From Gammaproteobacteria bacterium (lineage in GTDB: Bacteria > Pseudomonadota > Gammaproteobacteria > JAUIAT01): a stretch of 64,000 bases of DNA. The position numbers were made by a program, and so were the translations under genes. The notes beneath the pieces were generated by a model that worked only from the letters and a program-made list of their open reading frames with translations, was not told the origin of the DNA and did not search any database. Position 1 is the first letter of the stretch, and each line of letters starts with the position of its first letter. Location: positions 1 to 64,000 of the forward strand of contig JAUIAT010000008.1 in NCBI GenBank assembly GCA_030425295.1, given 5' to 3'. Positions 8,545-17,877 of this stretch are shown piece after piece.

Positions 8545-9317
8545 TTTTTTCTCCTAATCAACGTTGCGCCAACCACGAATAGAAGCGTGAACCCAAGAAT
8601 AATGGTGCTGATAGCATTAACTTCAGGAGTTACTCCGGTTCTCACCATGGCATAAATTTTTAGTGGTAAGATTTCAAAAGAAGGACCCGCCACAAAGTAA
8701 CTAATGATCACATCATCAATTGAGAGGGTAAAGCTCAACAGCCAAGATGAAATTAGGGCTGGTCCGAGTAGTGGCAAAATAATTTGCCTGAATAATACAA
8801 ATTCACTAGCTCCCAAATCTTTTGCAGATTCGAATAGATGCTTGTCGAGCTGCCCAAGGCGAGCATGCAAAGTCACAATTACAAATGGCAAGCAAAAAGT
8901 TGTATGGGCGAAAAATAGACTCCAGAAGCCAAGTGGTACTGGTAAAAAATGAAATAAAATCAATAAGGCTATTCCCATTACCAAATCGGGTATGACGACT
9001 AAAGTGAATACCAGCCCATGTAAAAGTTTTCTACCCTGAAATTTATAACGCTTAATGCAGACTGCAGCCAAACTTCCTAATAGAACGGCTGAAGTTGAGG
9101 CTAAAAAACCAAGTAGCAAAGAATGCCAAGTGGCCGTTAGTATCTCATGATCGTTAATTAGTTCTCTGTACCATTTGAGACTAAAACCTTCCCAAATCAT
9201 AGAAAATTGAGATTTATTAAATGAATAAACAACTACAACAAGTATAGGAATATACAAAAATGCATATATTAGAAAACTAAAACAGTTTGTTATTATTTTT
9301 TCATTTATTTTAATCAT
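8541..9317 (-). CDS. potC: Spermidine/putrescine ABC transporter permease PotC
   Basis: 258-residue inner-membrane permease with about six spans. The EAA loop that docks on PotA reads ESAKDLGASEFVLFRQIILP, the standard PotC form, and FTLSIDDVIISYFVAGP follows. It begins with ATG at 9317, overlapping the potB stop by 4 nt, and its stop overlaps the potD start. It forms the translocation channel with PotB. Confidence 0.95.
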   Translation of the reverse strand: MIKINEKIITNCFSFLIYAFLYIPILVVVVYSFNKSQFSMIWEGFSLKWYRELINDHEILTATWHSLLLGFLASTSAVLLGSLAAVCIKRYKFQGRKLLHGLVFTLVVIPDLVMGIALLILFHFLPVPLGFWSLFFAHTTFCLPFVIVTLHARLGQLDKHLFESAKDLGASEFVLFRQIILPLLGPALISSWLLSFTLSIDDVIISYFVAGPSFEILPLKIYAMVRTGVTPEVNAISTIILGFTLLFVVGATLIRRKK

Positions 9318-10165
9318 GATTTGGCCCTAGTTGGCTTGGGCTGAGATTTCCAGTACGGAATCAACAATAATAAGGTAATCAACATTAAAATTACACTTGC
9401 CGCTGCTCCCTTTGGCCAGTTACCAATTACCAAAAACTCATGCTGAATAAGATTGCCAATTAATAAGGTTTTTGCTCCACCTAGAAATTCTGGAATATAA
9501 AATAATGTCATTGCTGGTAAAAAGACTAAAATGACTCCAGAAATGATGCCAGGAATACTATGCGGTAAAATCACACCTTTAAATGTTTGCCAACGAGTTG
9601 CACCAAGGTCTTGAGCTGCTTCAATTAGTGTGTGGTCTAGTTTTGCAAGATTGGCATACAGCGGTAGTACCATGAAAGGGAGTAAATTGTATAAAAGACC
9701 CGACATAACTGCAAAATCTGTATAGAGAAGATGTAATGGCTTATAAATTATACCTAAATATATAAGTGCAATATTAATTAATCCTTGAGCTTTTAACATT
9801 ATCACCATTGCGTAAGCTCGAATTAAAGAGCTAACCCAGAATGGAATCATTAAAAGCATTAGCATTAGTGGGCGAAATCGATTGCTAGCTCTCGTTATGA
9901 TGAAAGCAAATGGGTAACCAATTAAGAGGCATAATAGGGTAGTTGTTGCGGCTATTAGTAATGAATACAAGAAGATGGGAGCGTAACCCCCAGTTAGTGT
10001 GTCATAGAAACTTTGTATAGTTAAGGGGGTAGATACAATGCTGATTTCATTTTGTGTGAGTATGCTAGTTATGCCAATTAGCACTATAGGAGCTAGCACA
10101 AAAATACCAAACCAGGCCCAGGTGATACTAAGAGATATAAATTTAAATCTTTGACTAGCCCTCAT
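9314..10165 (-). CDS. potB: Spermidine/putrescine ABC transporter permease PotB
   Basis: 283-residue permease with about six membrane spans. Its EAA loop is EAAQDLGATRWQTFKGVILP, followed by PGIISGVILVFLPAMTLFYIPEFLGG, as in PotB/PotH. The ATG at 10165 lies inside the potA 3' end (11-nt overlap), so translation is coupled. It pairs with PotC as the heterodimeric channel of the polyamine importer. Confidence 0.95.
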   Translation of the reverse strand: MRASQRFKFISLSITWAWFGIFVLAPIVLIGITSILTQNEISIVSTPLTIQSFYDTLTGGYAPIFLYSLLIAATTTLLCLLIGYPFAFIITRASNRFRPLMLMLLMIPFWVSSLIRAYAMVIMLKAQGLINIALIYLGIIYKPLHLLYTDFAVMSGLLYNLLPFMVLPLYANLAKLDHTLIEAAQDLGATRWQTFKGVILPHSIPGIISGVILVFLPAMTLFYIPEFLGGAKTLLIGNLIQHEFLVIGNWPKGAAASVILMLITLLLLIPYWKSQPKPTRAKS

Positions 10166-11249
10166 ATGGTAGAATCACCTCCCAGCCAGGAAGCCAATGA
10201 ATCCACACTTTTTCACCGTTCTCATAGAAAAGGTCTTCATCATCTTCATCGAAGAATTCAGTGGCTGAAATGAGAGGGCCATCAATAAGGCGAACAATTA
10301 AATCTACTGTACTGCCTTTGTAAATTACTTGTTCAACTTGACCTGGCAGCATATCATCGGTATTTTTTACTTCTTTCTCAGTCCAAACTCTCAAATCTTC
10401 TGGGCGTACAATTAAATGGACTTTTTCTCCAGCTTTAAATTGTTTTGGTTCAGGAAAGGTTATCGTTTTGTTTTGAACTTTAAGGGTTGTGTTTTGTTTC
10501 GTTGATTCTGTAACAATGGCATCAAATACATTGGCTTCACCAATAAATTCAGCTGCAAATAAGCTGTTTGGTTCCTCATAGATATCCCGTGGAGTGCCAG
10601 ACTGTAAAATTTTGCCATCATTCATAATTACAACTCGATCTGACATAGAAAGAGCTTCTTCTTGGTCGTGAGTAATAAATATGAAGGTTAGGCCTAGTCT
10701 GCGCTGCAGCTGTTTGAGCTCTATTTGCATTTTTTTTCGAAGCTTATAATCTAGAGCGCTTAACGGTTCATCCAGTAGTAAGACGCGAGGCCTATTAACG
10801 ATAGCTCGAGCTATCGCAACTCGTTGCTTTTGTCCCCCACTAAGTTCATTCGGCTTGCGTTCAGAATATTTTTCAAGACTAACGATTTTAAGTGTTTCTT
10901 CAACTCGTTCTTTGATTTCATTTTTGTCGATACCATTGCATTTTAAGCCAAAAGCAACATTGTTAAAGATTGTCATGTGTGGGAATAGCGCATAGCTTTG
11001 AAATACTGTGTTTACAAGGCGCTCTTCGGGCGGTAGGTTAGTAATATCATAACCGTCAATAAAAATATGTCCTGAATCAGGCTGTTCGAATCCGCCCATT
11101 AATCGTAATAGTGTTGTTTTTCCACAACCAGATGGCCCGAGTATAGTCAGAAATTCGCCATTATTTACTGCAAGATTAAGCTCTTGGAGCGCAATATGTT
11201 GGCCAAATGCTTTAGTAATATTTTTTAGTTCAATAATGGGGTTATGCAT
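10155..11249 (-). CDS. potA: Spermidine/putrescine ABC transporter ATPase
   Basis: 364 residues. ABC motifs in order: Walker A GPSGCGKTT (about residue 38), Q-loop VFQSYALFPHMT, signature LSGGQKQRVAIARA, Walker B VLLLDEPLSALD, and switch histidine in FITHDQEEALSMSD. The C-terminal part (about 240-360) is a TOBE-type regulatory domain with LIVRPEDLR. It energises polyamine uptake from the cytoplasmic face. It is the first gene of potABCD; transcription probably starts within the repeat-rich gap upstream, where I could not pick a convincing promoter. Confidence 0.95.
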   Translation of the reverse strand: MHNPIIELKNITKAFGQHIALQELNLAVNNGEFLTILGPSGCGKTTLLRLMGGFEQPDSGHIFIDGYDITNLPPEERLVNTVFQSYALFPHMTIFNNVAFGLKCNGIDKNEIKERVEETLKIVSLEKYSERKPNELSGGQKQRVAIARAIVNRPRVLLLDEPLSALDYKLRKKMQIELKQLQRRLGLTFIFITHDQEEALSMSDRVVIMNDGKILQSGTPRDIYEEPNSLFAAEFIGEANVFDAIVTESTKQNTTLKVQNKTITFPEPKQFKAGEKVHLIVRPEDLRVWTEKEVKNTDDMLPGQVEQVIYKGSTVDLIVRLIDGPLISATEFFDEDDEDLFYENGEKVWIHWLPGWEVILPYEG

Positions 11250-11468
11250 TTAAAATCAACGTTTTTTATATTGTTCAGGTAAATGAAAGATGATATCACG
11301 AACTTTTAAATTCATAAATAGCGGCCGATAAAACTTTATAGACGTTGGTTGAGGGGGCATAATACCAGCTATTAACAACCCGAGATTCAAGTTTTATTAG
11401 CTTACCTTACGCAGGCTGCAAAGGTCTAAGTTAATCGCATCTAAATTTATACATTTAACTTATACAAT

Positions 11469-11552
11469 CCCGAGTCCTACAACAGTTCGCCCGAGCGCTA
11501 CAACAGTCATTCCGAGCCCTACAACAGTTCGCCCGAGCCCTACAACAGTCAT
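11469..11552. repeat. Tandem array of four 21-bp units
   Basis: Four consecutive units of the form CCCGAGYSCTACAACAGTYVK start at 11469, 11490, 11511 and 11532, alternating endings TTCG and TCAT. The array runs straight into an R2 unit that begins with the same CCCGAGCG, so it may have grown by duplication of the R2 edge. Confidence 0.85.
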
Positions 11553-11634
11553 CCCGAGCGTAGTCGAGGGATCTGAGCCCGTACATTAGTCAGATCTCTC
11601 CGTTATGCACCTTCGGTGCTTCAGTCGAGATGAC
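11548..11634. repeat. R2 hairpin repeat unit
   Basis: Starts GTCATCCCGAGCGTAGTCGA and ends CTTCAGTCGAGATGAC, with an inner hairpin GCACCTTCGGTGC and the block AGATCTCTCCGTTATGCACC. Related units lie at 21281-21364, 40924-41012 (inverted) and several times in 43616-43902. The two ends are inverted relative to each other (GTCATC...GATGAC). Confidence 0.8.
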
Positions 11635-11765
11635 GCAGGCAAGTAACTTCGATTTCTCAGTTGATATGACGTAGGATGCTGAATTTCATGGGTTCGCTAA
11701 TTCGGTTCTAAAACTCATAGCCCAGGTTAGTAACACCCTCTAGTGCCCAATAAGAATTGCTGCTT

Positions 11766-13385
11766 TTAAAAGAATTCGTATTTGCTTCCAGGTTTCTTTT
11801 TAGCCCTATAAAGAGCCTTATCCGCATTATTAATTAAATCTGTCAATTTCCCTTCTTTTGAGTTAACAGGATAAATCGCAATGCCAATACTTAAATTTAT
11901 CTGTAATTTATGGTCCTTTATAAGGGCGGGTGTGGCGACGCTTTCAATGATTTTTTGTGTCAAAGAGGCGGCTTCTTTTTTATTTTTGGTTTCAGTGCTA
12001 AGTAGTATGAACTCATCCCCGCCTAATCTAGCTAAGATATCCTCTTCACGGATATTTTTCTTTATTCTTTCTGCAGTATATTTTAGTACAGCGTCTCCTA
12101 CCTCATGACCATACTGATCATTAAAACTTTTGAATTGATCGATATCAATGTACATGATCGAAAGTTTTTTCTTATGACGTTTGGCATAAGCTAGAAATTT
12201 TTTTGCAAATGAGAAGAATAGATGCCTATTTGCAAGTCCTGTTAGTTGATCATGCTCTGCTATAAATTGTAGTTTTTCTCGCGTTGCTATAATTTCGCTA
12301 ATATTTCTAAGTATTACATTAATAACCGAGCATCCCCTAATTGTATATTGATTTGCACTGACAGAAACATTTATTTGTTCGCCGCGGTTATTTACAATCA
12401 TCGTTTCAAATGTTTTTGCTGAGCTTGAGTTAAATTGATTAAGTATTTTTTTGAGGCATTTTTCATATTCATGTGTTGATGGAAAAATTCTATTAAAGTA
12501 GCTACCTATTAGAGTTTCTTTGTCTCCTCCAATTATGTAGGTAGCATAAGCATTACAGTCAATAATTTTTTGATTGTCTTTAGATATAACAAAAATAGCA
12601 TCTTGAGCAAAATTAAATATTTTGCGATATTTTTCTTCCGACTCTTTTATTTTTGATTCTAGTACTCTGATTTCAAAATGTTTGGATCCGGTTGTTTTAT
12701 TTAGTTTTTTTTTCAGATTAGGAGAACTATTTAAATATTTATTGATATGTTGCTCTAGCTTATCTGGGGGAGCCATTATAAATTGACAACTATCGTCTCC
12801 TAAAGCCTTGCAGGTAATCTCTTGTGTCATTAACGGCATACCAAAACTTTGTTCGCACCACCCAGCCGAGTATCCTGAGTTCATAATGCAGGCATTATAT
12901 TTAGGTTTACGTTTTCGATCCATCCATGCTTCTGATTCAAAAGAATATGGATGTGAAAAAAATAAGAAGTAATTTTCGTCTTGGCTAGGGGTTGATTCTG
13001 GAAAAATATTAACCATTGCCCAGCCTGTATGAGCAAAGTGTACTGGGCCTGTTGCAAGTTTCTCTATAGGGGTTTTTAAGTTTAGTTTTTTTTGAAAATC
13101 TTCAGCGTCTTTCATGCCAATTGAGTGGGCTAAATTATATAGAATTTGCGAGGCTATAGCCTCTGTATCTTCGTCAGTTATATCATTTCGAGTATAAATT
13201 TCTTGGATCATCTCAAAAAAATCTACAGACAAAGATGCTGATCGCACTAGTATGTATCTTTCACCACATATATCTATATTGCCTCTGCTTGGGCGATAGT
13301 TTATATTCTGAAAGAAATCATGCACTATTTTTTCAGCCTCTTTAAAGATAGCTGAAAATTTTTCTGGGACCCCTACATACTTCAT
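11766..13385 (-). CDS. Diguanylate cyclase with V4R, PAS and GGDEF domains
   Basis: 539 residues. The N-terminal half resembles XylR_N/V4R small-ligand sensors; the V4R part is clear at about residues 170-215 (YSAGWCEQSFGMPL, ITCKALGDDSCQFIMAPP). A PAS domain follows (EEKYRKIFNFAQDAIFVIS, about 245-365), then GGDEF (about 375-535) with HDQLTGLANR, the intact active site LGGDEF near residue 455, and RxxD (REED) five residues before it, the usual product-inhibition I-site. Expected to make cyclic di-GMP under control of a small ligand or V4R-bound metal cluster. Soluble; no membrane span. Single gene with no strong ribosome site at ATG 13385. Confidence 0.9.
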   Translation of the reverse strand: MKYVGVPEKFSAIFKEAEKIVHDFFQNINYRPSRGNIDICGERYILVRSASLSVDFFEMIQEIYTRNDITDEDTEAIASQILYNLAHSIGMKDAEDFQKKLNLKTPIEKLATGPVHFAHTGWAMVNIFPESTPSQDENYFLFFSHPYSFESEAWMDRKRKPKYNACIMNSGYSAGWCEQSFGMPLMTQEITCKALGDDSCQFIMAPPDKLEQHINKYLNSSPNLKKKLNKTTGSKHFEIRVLESKIKESEEKYRKIFNFAQDAIFVISKDNQKIIDCNAYATYIIGGDKETLIGSYFNRIFPSTHEYEKCLKKILNQFNSSSAKTFETMIVNNRGEQINVSVSANQYTIRGCSVINVILRNISEIIATREKLQFIAEHDQLTGLANRHLFFSFAKKFLAYAKRHKKKLSIMYIDIDQFKSFNDQYGHEVGDAVLKYTAERIKKNIREEDILARLGGDEFILLSTETKNKKEAASLTQKIIESVATPALIKDHKLQINLSIGIAIYPVNSKEGKLTDLINNADKALYRAKKKPGSKYEFF

Positions 13386-13711
13386 TTTCGATTCAAATTT
13401 GTACTAGTCATCTGTATTAAATATTAGCACACATATTTTCTTTTGCTCTGTCTAAGATGTTTAGGCAAGTAAAATGCCAGGAGTTATTTGTAATTGTTTG
13501 CGCAGCTACAAATTTCTACAATTTGTGAGCATTTGCTCCTAAACTCGTTAAATAGAGAGGATATTCACTAATTAAAGAACAAACTTTCGTTGCATTATAG
13601 CTATTTTTATTTTGCGACACTAATTATCAGCATAACCTGGTAAAAATCACAGGTATTTTGTTAAAACGTCCCATGGTAGAATCTATTAAATGTTTCTTTC
13701 TCGGGTTTTTC

Positions 13712-15883
13712 ATGCAGCAAGAAAAAGTATACGGTGTAGTCGAGCGCGTCACTTTCCATAATGAAGAGAATGGATTTTGTGTGCTGCGCGTTAAAGTTCA
13801 AGGCCAGAAAGAGCTTGTTACCATTATTGGTAAAACTGTCAAAATTAATGCTGGCGAACACATCGAGTGCCATGGTGAGTGGATCAATGACAAAAAGCAT
13901 GGCATGCAATTTAAAACCGAAGATCTAACAATTGTTCCTCCTACAAATACCGAAGGGATTCTAAAATATTTAAGCTCAGGAATGATAAAGGGTGTTGGGC
14001 CTCATTTTGCAAAAAAATTAATATCTGCATTTGGTTCGGATGTCTTTAATGTTATTGAAAATGAGCCACACCGCTTGATGGAGCTTGAGGGTATTGGAGC
14101 TAAGCGTAAGCAGCAAGTGATTGTTGGTTGGGTCGAGCAGAAAATGGTCCGCAACATCATGGTGTTTTTGCAATCTCATGGTGTTGGCACGGCTCGTGCG
14201 GTGCGCATTTATAAAACTTATGGTGATCATGCCATTGAAATAGTTCGAGACAATCCTTATAAGTTAGCTCTTGATATTACTGGTATTGGTTTCAAAACCG
14301 CAGATGATTTAGCCGATAAAATCGGAATACCTAGAGATTCTCATGTTAGGGCTCAAGCTGGAGTGAGGCATGTGCTTTCGGAGCTTTGTAGTCAAGGGCA
14401 TTGTGCTATTCCAGTGGAGCAATTGATTAAGTCTAGTGTCAAACTGTTGGATATTTCTGAATCAATAATTGAAGAATCAATAGATGCTGAAGTTCATGAA
14501 AAACGCTTAGTTGTTGATGAGATAGATGATATTAGTTGTATTTATCCGGCGAATTTATATTTTGCGGAAACTGGAGTCGCCGAGCATTTACATCGATTAG
14601 TTGATGGAGATGCTCCTTGGGGTGAGGTCGATATTGAGAGTTCGATTCCTTGGGTTGAACAAAAAGCTGGCATTAAGTTTTCTGCCTCACAAAAACAAGC
14701 TCTTTCCACAGCTTTAAAGAGTAAGGTCTCCATTATCACAGGTGGTCCTGGTGTTGGAAAAACTACTCTTGTGAACTCTCTGTTAAAAATTTTGCACTCA
14801 AAGCGTGTGACTATTCAGCTTTGTGCCCCAACTGGAAGGGCTGCAAAAAGAATGTTTGAAACTACTGGTATTCAAGCAAAAACAGTACATCGTTTGCTTG
14901 AATTTGATCCAATAGAGCGTGGGTTTAAGCATAATGAAGAAAACCCTTTGCGCATGGATGTGTTGGTAGTGGATGAATCATCAATGCTTGATATTAGGTT
15001 GTTTCATAGTTTGTTGCGAGCTGTCCCAACCGCTGCTAGCGTGATTTTAGTTGGAGACGTTGATCAGCTTCCATCAGTTGGTTCAGGCTCTGTTCTGTCT
15101 GACCTTATTAATTCAGATTTTATTGAAACTGTTAGGTTGACTGAAATTTTTCGCCAAGCTGCGAGTTCTAAAATAATCATGAATGCTCATCGCATCAATC
15201 AAGGTGAAATGCCTTTGCCAAATGATGGAGCAGATAGTGATTTTTTCGTGTTATATAATGATAGTGCCGAAGTCTTGCACGATAAGTTAATCGAAATGGT
15301 GGCAGCTCGAGTTCCTAATAAATTTAAGTTTAATTCTATTCGTGATATTCAAGTGCTAACCCCAATGAATAGAGGAGGGCTTGGTACTCGTAGCTTGAAT
15401 ATTGCTTTGCAGGAAAGACTAAATGGTGGGTCTGTGCCAAAGATCAAGCGTTTTGGTTGGACTTTCGCTCCAGGTGATAAAGTTATCCAAACTGTTAATA
15501 ATTATGATAAAGATATTTTTAATGGTGATATTGGTATAATTGACTTTATCAATACTGATGATCAGGTGGTTCATGTAAATTACGATAATCGAGTAATTGA
15601 GTATGATTTTAACGAGCTAGATGAAATAAATCTCGCTTATGCAATAAGTATCCATAAAAGCCAGGGCTCGGAGTTTCCAGTGGTAGTAATGCCCCTAGCA
15701 GCGCAGCACTTTATGTTGCTGGCCCGTAACCTTTTATATACGGGAGTAACCCGTGGCAAGCAGCTAGTGATATTGATAGCCGAAAAAAGAGCTGTAGGTA
15801 TGGCCATTAAAAATAATAAAGTTAAAGATCGTTTGACTAATTTGGCTAACAGGCTGAAATATGGTTCAGAAATTACTGCTTAA
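13712..15883 (+). CDS. recD2: RecD-like DNA helicase RecD2
   Basis: 723 residues from ATG at 13712, which gives the family N-terminus [20 protein letters not shown]; the frame also opens at 13658 (TTG) and 13673 (ATG), adding an unconserved leader. Helix-hairpin-helix sequence ([16 protein letters not shown]) lies in the first third. The SF1B motor has Walker [14 protein letters not shown] (about residue 343), motif [13 protein letters not shown] (about 419), [12 protein letters not shown], and a late [17 protein letters not shown] plus [10 protein letters not shown]. It is a 5'-3' helicase acting in DNA repair. No recB or recC is adjacent, in line with the RecD2 class. Overlaps the next gene by 23 nt. 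Confidence 0.93.
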   Translation: MQQEKVYGVVERVTFHNEENGFCVLRVKVQGQKELVTIIGKTVKINAGEHIECHGEWINDKKHGMQFKTEDLTIVPPTNTEGILKYLSSGMIKGVGPHFAKKLISAFGSDVFNVIENEPHRLMELEGIGAKRKQQVIVGWVEQKMVRNIMVFLQSHGVGTARAVRIYKTYGDHAIEIVRDNPYKLALDITGIGFKTADDLADKIGIPRDSHVRAQAGVRHVLSELCSQGHCAIPVEQLIKSSVKLLDISESIIEESIDAEVHEKRLVVDEIDDISCIYPANLYFAETGVAEHLHRLVDGDAPWGEVDIESSIPWVEQKAGIKFSASQKQALSTALKSKVSIITGGPGVGKTTLVNSLLKILHSKRVTIQLCAPTGRAAKRMFETTGIQAKTVHRLLEFDPIERGFKHNEENPLRMDVLVVDESSMLDIRLFHSLLRAVPTAASVILVGDVDQLPSVGSGSVLSDLINSDFIETVRLTEIFRQAASSKIIMNAHRINQGEMPLPNDGADSDFFVLYNDSAEVLHDKLIEMVAARVPNKFKFNSIRDIQVLTPMNRGGLGTRSLNIALQERLNGGSVPKIKRFGWTFAPGDKVIQTVNNYDKDIFNGDIGIIDFINTDDQVVHVNYDNRVIEYDFNELDEINLAYAISIHKSQGSEFPVVVMPLAAQHFMLLARNLLYTGVTRGKQLVILIAEKRAVGMAIKNNKVKDRLTNLANRLKYGSEITA

Positions 15884-16478
15884 TTTTTTGGTGTTGTCAT
15901 TGGCTGCTGTTGTTTTAGCGACATCTTGTGTGGCTTCCAATAAATTGTTAGAAGGAGATAAGAATTTGTTATGGGTTGATAATGTGTCTGATTTAGCGAT
16001 CCAGCCTCCTGAAAGCTTATATTCGTGGTTGCATGACGTAAAGCACATGACTAATACCATGTCGAAAAAAATTGGTAAAGTACGTTTGGAATGCCTTGAT
16101 GAGAACTGGGGTAAAGCTTATCAATACGAAAGAGAGGCGCTAAATCTAAAGCCTTCAGACCCAGCTTGGGTTAGAACCGTTATGATTTATGCTGATGAAA
16201 AGCCATTTATGTATGCCAGAGTGGTTTTGCCTAAAGAAACAATCGAAAAATTTCCAATTTTTGAAAATTTCGGTGATCGAAAATTAGGTCAAGATTTTAT
16301 GTATGGCAGAGATGATTATTCTCGCACCTCATTTAAGTATGCAGTTATTAATCCTGAAGTAAACTCAAATATGTATTCAGAAATACCAGGGTTTAAGTCT
16401 AAAGGTTACCTATGGCTTAGGTGTTCAACTTTTAAAGTTGCAGGGGTTAATCTATTCTTAACTGAATTTTTTCTGTAA
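15861..16478 (+). CDS. ubiC: Chorismate lyase UbiC-like protein with N-terminal signal sequence
   Basis: 205 residues. The body matches UbiC, which turns chorismate into 4-hydroxybenzoate for ubiquinone: [22 protein letters not shown] and [22 protein letters not shown] parallel the E. coli blocks. Catalytic equivalents are present: Arg105 and Arg120 (15 apart, as Arg76/Arg91 in E. coli) and Glu202 in LTEFFL. An extra stretch of about 18 residues lies between them. What is odd is residues 1-27 ([20 protein letters not shown], then TSC): a hydrophobic signal sequence, perhaps with a lipobox (ATSC), absent from the cytoplasmic E. coli enzyme. The ATG at 15861 lies within the end of recD2 (23-nt overlap). 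No ubiA is adjacent. Confidence 0.8.
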   Translation: MVQKLLLNFLVLSLAAVVLATSCVASNKLLEGDKNLLWVDNVSDLAIQPPESLYSWLHDVKHMTNTMSKKIGKVRLECLDENWGKAYQYEREALNLKPSDPAWVRTVMIYADEKPFMYARVVLPKETIEKFPIFENFGDRKLGQDFMYGRDDYSRTSFKYAVINPEVNSNMYSEIPGFKSKGYLWLRCSTFKVAGVNLFLTEFFL

Positions 16479-16513
16479 TTTCACGGATTTTGGGAATTCA
16501 CAATTTTAAGATG

Positions 16514-16641
16514 ATATAGCGTCGCCCACTTATTTTTAGACAAGGCGCAAGCGAAATGAGGGGATATGAGTGTATGCTAAATACATGATTGAGCCGAGTG
16601 AGCTTGCAACGAAATATAAAGCTTAGTGGGCGGCGCTATAT
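16514..16641. repeat. 128-bp inverted-repeat element (MITE-like)
   Basis: The 17-bp end ATATAGCGTCGCCCACT (16514-16530) is inverted at 16625-16641 (AGTGGGCGGCGCTATAT), with one mismatch. There is no coding frame inside. The interior has further partly complementary sequence (GACAAGGCGCAAGCGAAATG / GAGTGAGCTTGCAACGAAAT). Size and termini suit a non-autonomous mobile element or a large RNA hairpin. It lies between ubiC and an orphan gene. Confidence 0.75.
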
Positions 16642-16672
16642 AAGTGTATAAAAATGACAAGGAGTTGTTCGT

Positions 16673-17707
16673 ATGACCATTTTAACATTGCCAGAATTAT
16701 TTAAAACAATCTCTAAAAATAGGAGGGAGAACCCACAAGCAAACCCTGTAGCTGCGATAAGCTTGACCGATGCTATTAATGCTTCGTCGGTTGATGGAGG
16801 TGCAGATGATAGGTATGAGTATCGCGATTCTTATATTGTTAGTAAAGCTTTGTTTGAGGGTGTTATAGATTGGAATAAAGGGGAAGAGGTGTCTTTAAGT
16901 ATTCCGAGAGTTTTTATAAATAAATTCGATTGCATGGATGCTATTATAAGAATCAGTAAAAATGCTGATGCATTGCAAAAAATTGTTTTATGCTCAGAGC
17001 TTCGAGATAAATTTTTAATTTTTTCTGCTCTTGAAAAATATTATGCGCAAAGTATTAATCGAAGCGTTGTACATAAATTATCTGATAAGCTCAAAGAAAG
17101 TAGTAGGGTATTAAGTAAAGCCAAAGAACTTGGTGGAGAGGCAAGTAATTTTGTTTATTTTATAACACAAGCTTTTGCAGACTATATGTCATCTGAGTTT
17201 GAACAGCCTTCTAGATGTGCCTTAAGCTCTGCTATATGTTCAAAAAATAATATAGAGAAAGCTTTCAATGATAAATATAAGCTTATTCTGCGTTTAACTA
17301 GTGGTAATTTATGTAGATATGAAAAAATATTTAATGTTTTGTCTTTATCATCTGCTGTTGTTGCAGGGGTAATAGTGGCGTCTGCTATGGCTACGTCGTT
17401 ATCTATTATTGGTTCAGTATGGGTTTCCTTGCTTAGTGCGCCTTGGTTAATGTTTGCTGCAGCAGCTTTTGTTGCTGGGGTCGGCTTGTCTTTGCCCACA
17501 GTGGCAGTTAGTGGTTGCATGCTAGAATGTAGTCAGGGCGTAAAGATAAAGCAGGGTATCGAGGGTTTAAGTGAGGTATACCAAGAAATTTATAATATTT
17601 ATGAAAACACTCGCCCTATAAATTTATATGCGGATTTTGGTTCCAATGATAGTGGCTCACAAAATAATAGTAATTCAAATAGGTTTGATTACGTTTCATT
17701 GCCGTGA
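16673..17707 (+). CDS. Orphan protein with a hydrophobic hairpin, possible effector
   Basis: 344 residues; ATG at 16673 with GGAG 9 nt upstream. Residues about 1-220 are helical and soluble. Residues about 222-283 carry two or three closely spaced hydrophobic segments rich in Ala, Val and Ser (AVVAGVIVASAMA, WLMFAAAAFVAGVGL), followed by a short tail rich in Asn and Ser. No signal peptide and no known domain. This architecture is seen among secreted proteins that insert into host membranes, but nothing here proves it. The neighbours are also orphans on the same strand. Confidence 0.65.
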   Translation: MTILTLPELFKTISKNRRENPQANPVAAISLTDAINASSVDGGADDRYEYRDSYIVSKALFEGVIDWNKGEEVSLSIPRVFINKFDCMDAIIRISKNADALQKIVLCSELRDKFLIFSALEKYYAQSINRSVVHKLSDKLKESSRVLSKAKELGGEASNFVYFITQAFADYMSSEFEQPSRCALSSAICSKNNIEKAFNDKYKLILRLTSGNLCRYEKIFNVLSLSSAVVAGVIVASAMATSLSIIGSVWVSLLSAPWLMFAAAAFVAGVGLSLPTVAVSGCMLECSQGVKIKQGIEGLSEVYQEIYNIYENTRPINLYADFGSNDSGSQNNSNSNRFDYVSLP

Positions 17708-17877
17708 ATATAGCACCTATTTCAAGTTGAGTAATGGGATAAAGTGTATGAGGTCTTTGTGTATATGCTTTATCTTTAAGCTTCAAGCATTAATTTAGCA
17801 CGCAATTAGTTGATTTTTTGAACACTTGGTAGTAAGTTATCTTTCAAATTTATATTCTTGTTGGGGTTTGTAGGCAT

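Larger units (their letters stand above)
11250..11765. other. 516-bp gene-free stretch rich in repeats
   Basis: No coding frame of merit lies between potA and the diguanylate cyclase. The stretch holds a short match (TTAATCGCATCTAAATTTAT, from 11431) to the R5 repeat seen at 7381 and 43489, a 21-bp tandem array (11469-11552) and an R2 hairpin unit (11548-11634). The promoter for potA must lie in the first part but is not obvious. Confidence 0.6.

Noticed and set aside
11469-11552. Tandem 21-bp units as a CRISPR or iteron origin
   Set aside because: Units are directly abutting with no spacers, and there is no replication gene nearby; best read as slippage expansion of a repeat edge.
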